Source: an uncultured Ruminococcus sp. (GTDB lineage: Bacteria > Bacillota > Clostridia > Oscillospirales > CAG-272). Taken from it: a stretch of 6,336 nucleotides of DNA. The position numbers and the translations under genes were made by a program. The notes under the pieces are model-generated. The model did not search any database and was not told the origin of the DNA. It worked only from the letters and a program-made list of their open reading frames with translations. Of the stretch, positions 4,910 through 6,336 are shown in pieces (position 1 is the stretch's first letter; every line of letters begins with the position of its first letter). The stretch spans positions 1 through 6,336 of the forward strand of contig CACZOH010000133.1 in assembly GCA_902782785.1 (NCBI GenBank), given 5' to 3'.

Positions 4910-6336
4910 ATGAAAAAATATCTTTGTATTCTCTTCTCTTTCATCTTTGTTTTTATTGCGTTTTCCGCGATTGCACCGGTTTTTTCGGCAAAAGAAGCGG
5001 AATGCCGCATCATCACCTCCGCCTGCAAAATAACGCTGAACGGCGGAAGGATCGACTCGTGTCTGTACGATAACAGAGAAGAAAGCTACGCCTTATATGA
5101 CGGCGCAAAAATAAAAATAGAAGCGACGGAGCCCGTCGGCGGAATTTACATCAAATTTGACCGCACGCCGCCCGTATGGTCGCTTTCATACGAAAACAAG
5201 ACGTATAAATGCGGAGAATACGGCTTTCTTCACGAATATCAGAGTATAAAAGCGGATAACGTAAAAACGCTTTCTCTGACGTTTGATAAAGAGGTGTCTT
5301 TTGCGGATATCTACGTTTTGTCGCGCGGGGACAAGCTGCCCGGTTTCGTACAGACGTGGCGGCCGGCTGAGGGACGGTGCGATATAATGCTGTTGTCGTG
5401 TCACTCGGACGACGATCAGCTGTTTTTCGCCGGCTCCATACCGGACGCGGTGAACAGGGGCGCGGAAATGCAGGTCTGCTATTTTACTCACCATTGGAAA
5501 ACGCACTCCCGTCCGCACGAGCTTCTGAACGGACTTTGGGAATGCGGGCTTGACCGTTACCCCGTCGTCGGCAGATTTCCCGACATTACGCGAGTCGACA
5601 GTGAAAGCGAAATGCTTGAGATATTTGAGGAAAACGGATATACGTATGACGAAATGGTCTCGGATCAGGTAGAGCTTTTGAGGAAATACAAACCGCAGAT
5701 AGTGCTCGTTCACGATATAAACGGCGAATACGGACACGGCGCGCACAGACTTGACAGTCACTCTCTGCGCGACGCCGCGGCGATTTCAGCCGACGCTTCA
5801 AAATACCCGGCGTCCGCAAAGGAATACGGCGTATGGGAAGTACCGAAGATATATATCCATCTTTACGGAGAAAACAAAATCGAAAACGAGATAGACGTGC
5901 CGCTTGAACGCTTTGGCGGCAGGACCGCTTATCAGGTATCGCAGGACGCTTTTCTCTGCCATAAATCGCAGTATGATACGATGTTTACGGAGTGGCTGCT
6001 CGGTACCCGTGAAAATCCCGTAACGGATTCACGAGATTTTCCGAGATATAGTCCGCGATATTTCGGACTGTGGAGAAGCACGGTAGGCGAAGATAAAATA
6101 AAAAAGGATTTTTATGAAAACATAATCCTTTTATCAGACCGTGATACGGAACATACCGCGGATGAGACGACGTTGTTTGAAGTCACGACCGAAGAAACGA
6201 CGACCTCCCCGGTCACGGAAAAAGAAACGACGGCGGCGGAGACTGTCACGGAGACGGAAACGACCGCAGCGGAGACTGTCACGGAGACGGAAACGACCGC
6301 AGCGGAGACTGTCACGGAGACGGAAACGACCGCAAA
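4910..6336 (+). CDS. Secreted PIG-L/LmbE-type deacetylase with Thr/Glu-rich repeat stalk (3' end outside window)
   Basis: The frame runs open from ATG 4910 to the window edge (475 codons visible). Residues 1-27 form a signal peptide (KK, a long hydrophobic core, probable cleavage near VFSA), so the enzyme is exported. Residues about 28-155 look like a beta-rich domain of unknown type. Residues about 157-370 are PIG-L/LmbE-like: LLSCHSDDDQLFFAG (H165, D167, D168, D169) corresponds to the family motif HPDDE, and HDINGEYGHGAH (268-279) to the NGEYGHxxH block holding the third zinc-ligand His. Known members are zinc-dependent deacetylases acting on N-acetylglucosamine-type groups. The motif variants are Ser for Pro and Asp for Glu. 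From about residue 412 a Thr/Glu-rich tail starts, ending in perfect repeats, probably a spacer before a wall or membrane anchor not seen here. It lies 27 bp after the rhamnosidase gene, so a shared operon is likely. The substrate is unknown. Confidence 0.87.
   Translation, partial: MKKYLCILFSFIFVFIAFSAIAPVFSAKEAECRIITSACKITLNGGRIDSCLYDNREESYALYDGAKIKIEATEPVGGIYIKFDRTPPVWSLSYENKTYKCGEYGFLHEYQSIKADNVKTLSLTFDKEVSFADIYVLSRGDKLPGFVQTWRPAEGRCDIMLLSCHSDDDQLFFAGSIPDAVNRGAEMQVCYFTHHWKTHSRPHELLNGLWECGLDRYPVVGRFPDITRVDSESEMLEIFEENGYTYDEMVSDQVELLRKYKPQIVLVHDINGEYGHGAHRLDSHSLRDAAAISADASKYPASAKEYGVWEVPKIYIHLYGENKIENEIDVPLERFGGRTAYQVSQDAFLCHKSQYDTMFTEWLLGTRENPVTDSRDFPRYSPRYFGLWRSTVGEDKIKKDFYENIILLSDRDTEHTADETTLFEVTTEETTTSPVTEKETTAAETVTETETTAAETVTETETTAAETVTETETTA
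6236..6334 (+). repeat. Three identical 33-bp tandem repeats encoding an 11-residue Thr/Glu unit
   Basis: Units occupy 6236-6268, 6269-6301 and 6302-6334 with no base differences; each encodes AETVTETETTA. The period is a multiple of three, so gain or loss of units keeps the frame and only changes stalk length. Immediately upstream (about 6185-6235) are related but diverged Thr/Glu codons such as GAAGAAACGACGACC. The two bases after the third unit (AA) do not start another exact copy, but the window ends there, so the array size is unknown. There are no spacers, so it is not a CRISPR array. Confidence 0.95.

Noticed and set aside
5186..5761. 191-codon minus-strand open frame inside the deacetylase gene
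   Set aside because: It is antisense to the PIG-L catalytic region, which carries clear family motifs; no ribosome binding site or family resemblance supports it.
6112..6315. Minus-strand frame encoding a Val/Ser repeat
   Set aside because: It is the reverse reading of the 33-bp repeat array; the plus-strand frame continues from a signal peptide and catalytic domain.
6236..6334. CRISPR-like array
   Set aside because: The 33-bp copies are directly adjacent with no spacers and sit in frame inside a coding region.

Overview
The window reads as chromosomal DNA of a Gram-positive, gut-type Clostridia (Bacillota, possibly an uncultured Oscillospiraceae/Ruminococcaceae relative). Support comes from a sortase-type surface-protein tail, a textbook sigma-A promoter (TTTACA-17-TATAAT), AGGA/GGAG-type ribosome binding sites, hairpin-plus-T-run terminators, and gene families common in such genomes. 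The taxonomic placement is inference. No rRNA, tRNA, CRISPR array, integrase or transposase gene was seen.

Layout. (1) 1-771, +: the C-terminal part of a large cell-surface protein, made of exact-period 72-residue Cys/His repeats followed by a cell-wall sorting signal and closed by a strong terminator (806-847). (2) 772-1198: an intergenic stretch with no convincing gene, carrying an imperfect inverted repeat with arms about 317 bp apart and the terminator of the next gene. (3) 1199-2686, -: a complete UPF0371/DUF1846 protein with its own promoter. (4) 2687-2800: a divergent control region with a strong minus-strand promoter, a perfect 16-bp palindrome over that gene's start point and a second 13-bp palindrome. 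(5) 2801-4882, +: a complete cytoplasmic GH78 alpha-L-rhamnosidase-type enzyme. (6) 4910 to beyond the right edge, +: a secreted PIG-L/LmbE-type deacetylase. Its catalytic region is followed by a Thr/Glu-rich stalk encoded by identical 33-bp repeats, and the window ends near that stalk.

How they fit together. The rhamnosidase and the deacetylase are 27 bp apart on the same strand with no terminator between them, so they probably form one transcript. One enzyme would remove rhamnose inside the cell, and the other would remove N-acetyl (or similar acyl) groups from a glycan outside it. This suggests a small carbohydrate-processing locus, but the substrate cannot be read from the sequence. The UPF0371 gene is transcribed divergently and has no visible functional link. 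The surface protein is a separate unit that ends before it.

I see no clearly new multi-gene system. The items most worth a second look are the GH78/secreted PIG-L pair with its variant HSDDD motif and repeat stalk, the palindromic divergent control region, and the Cys/His repeat surface protein.
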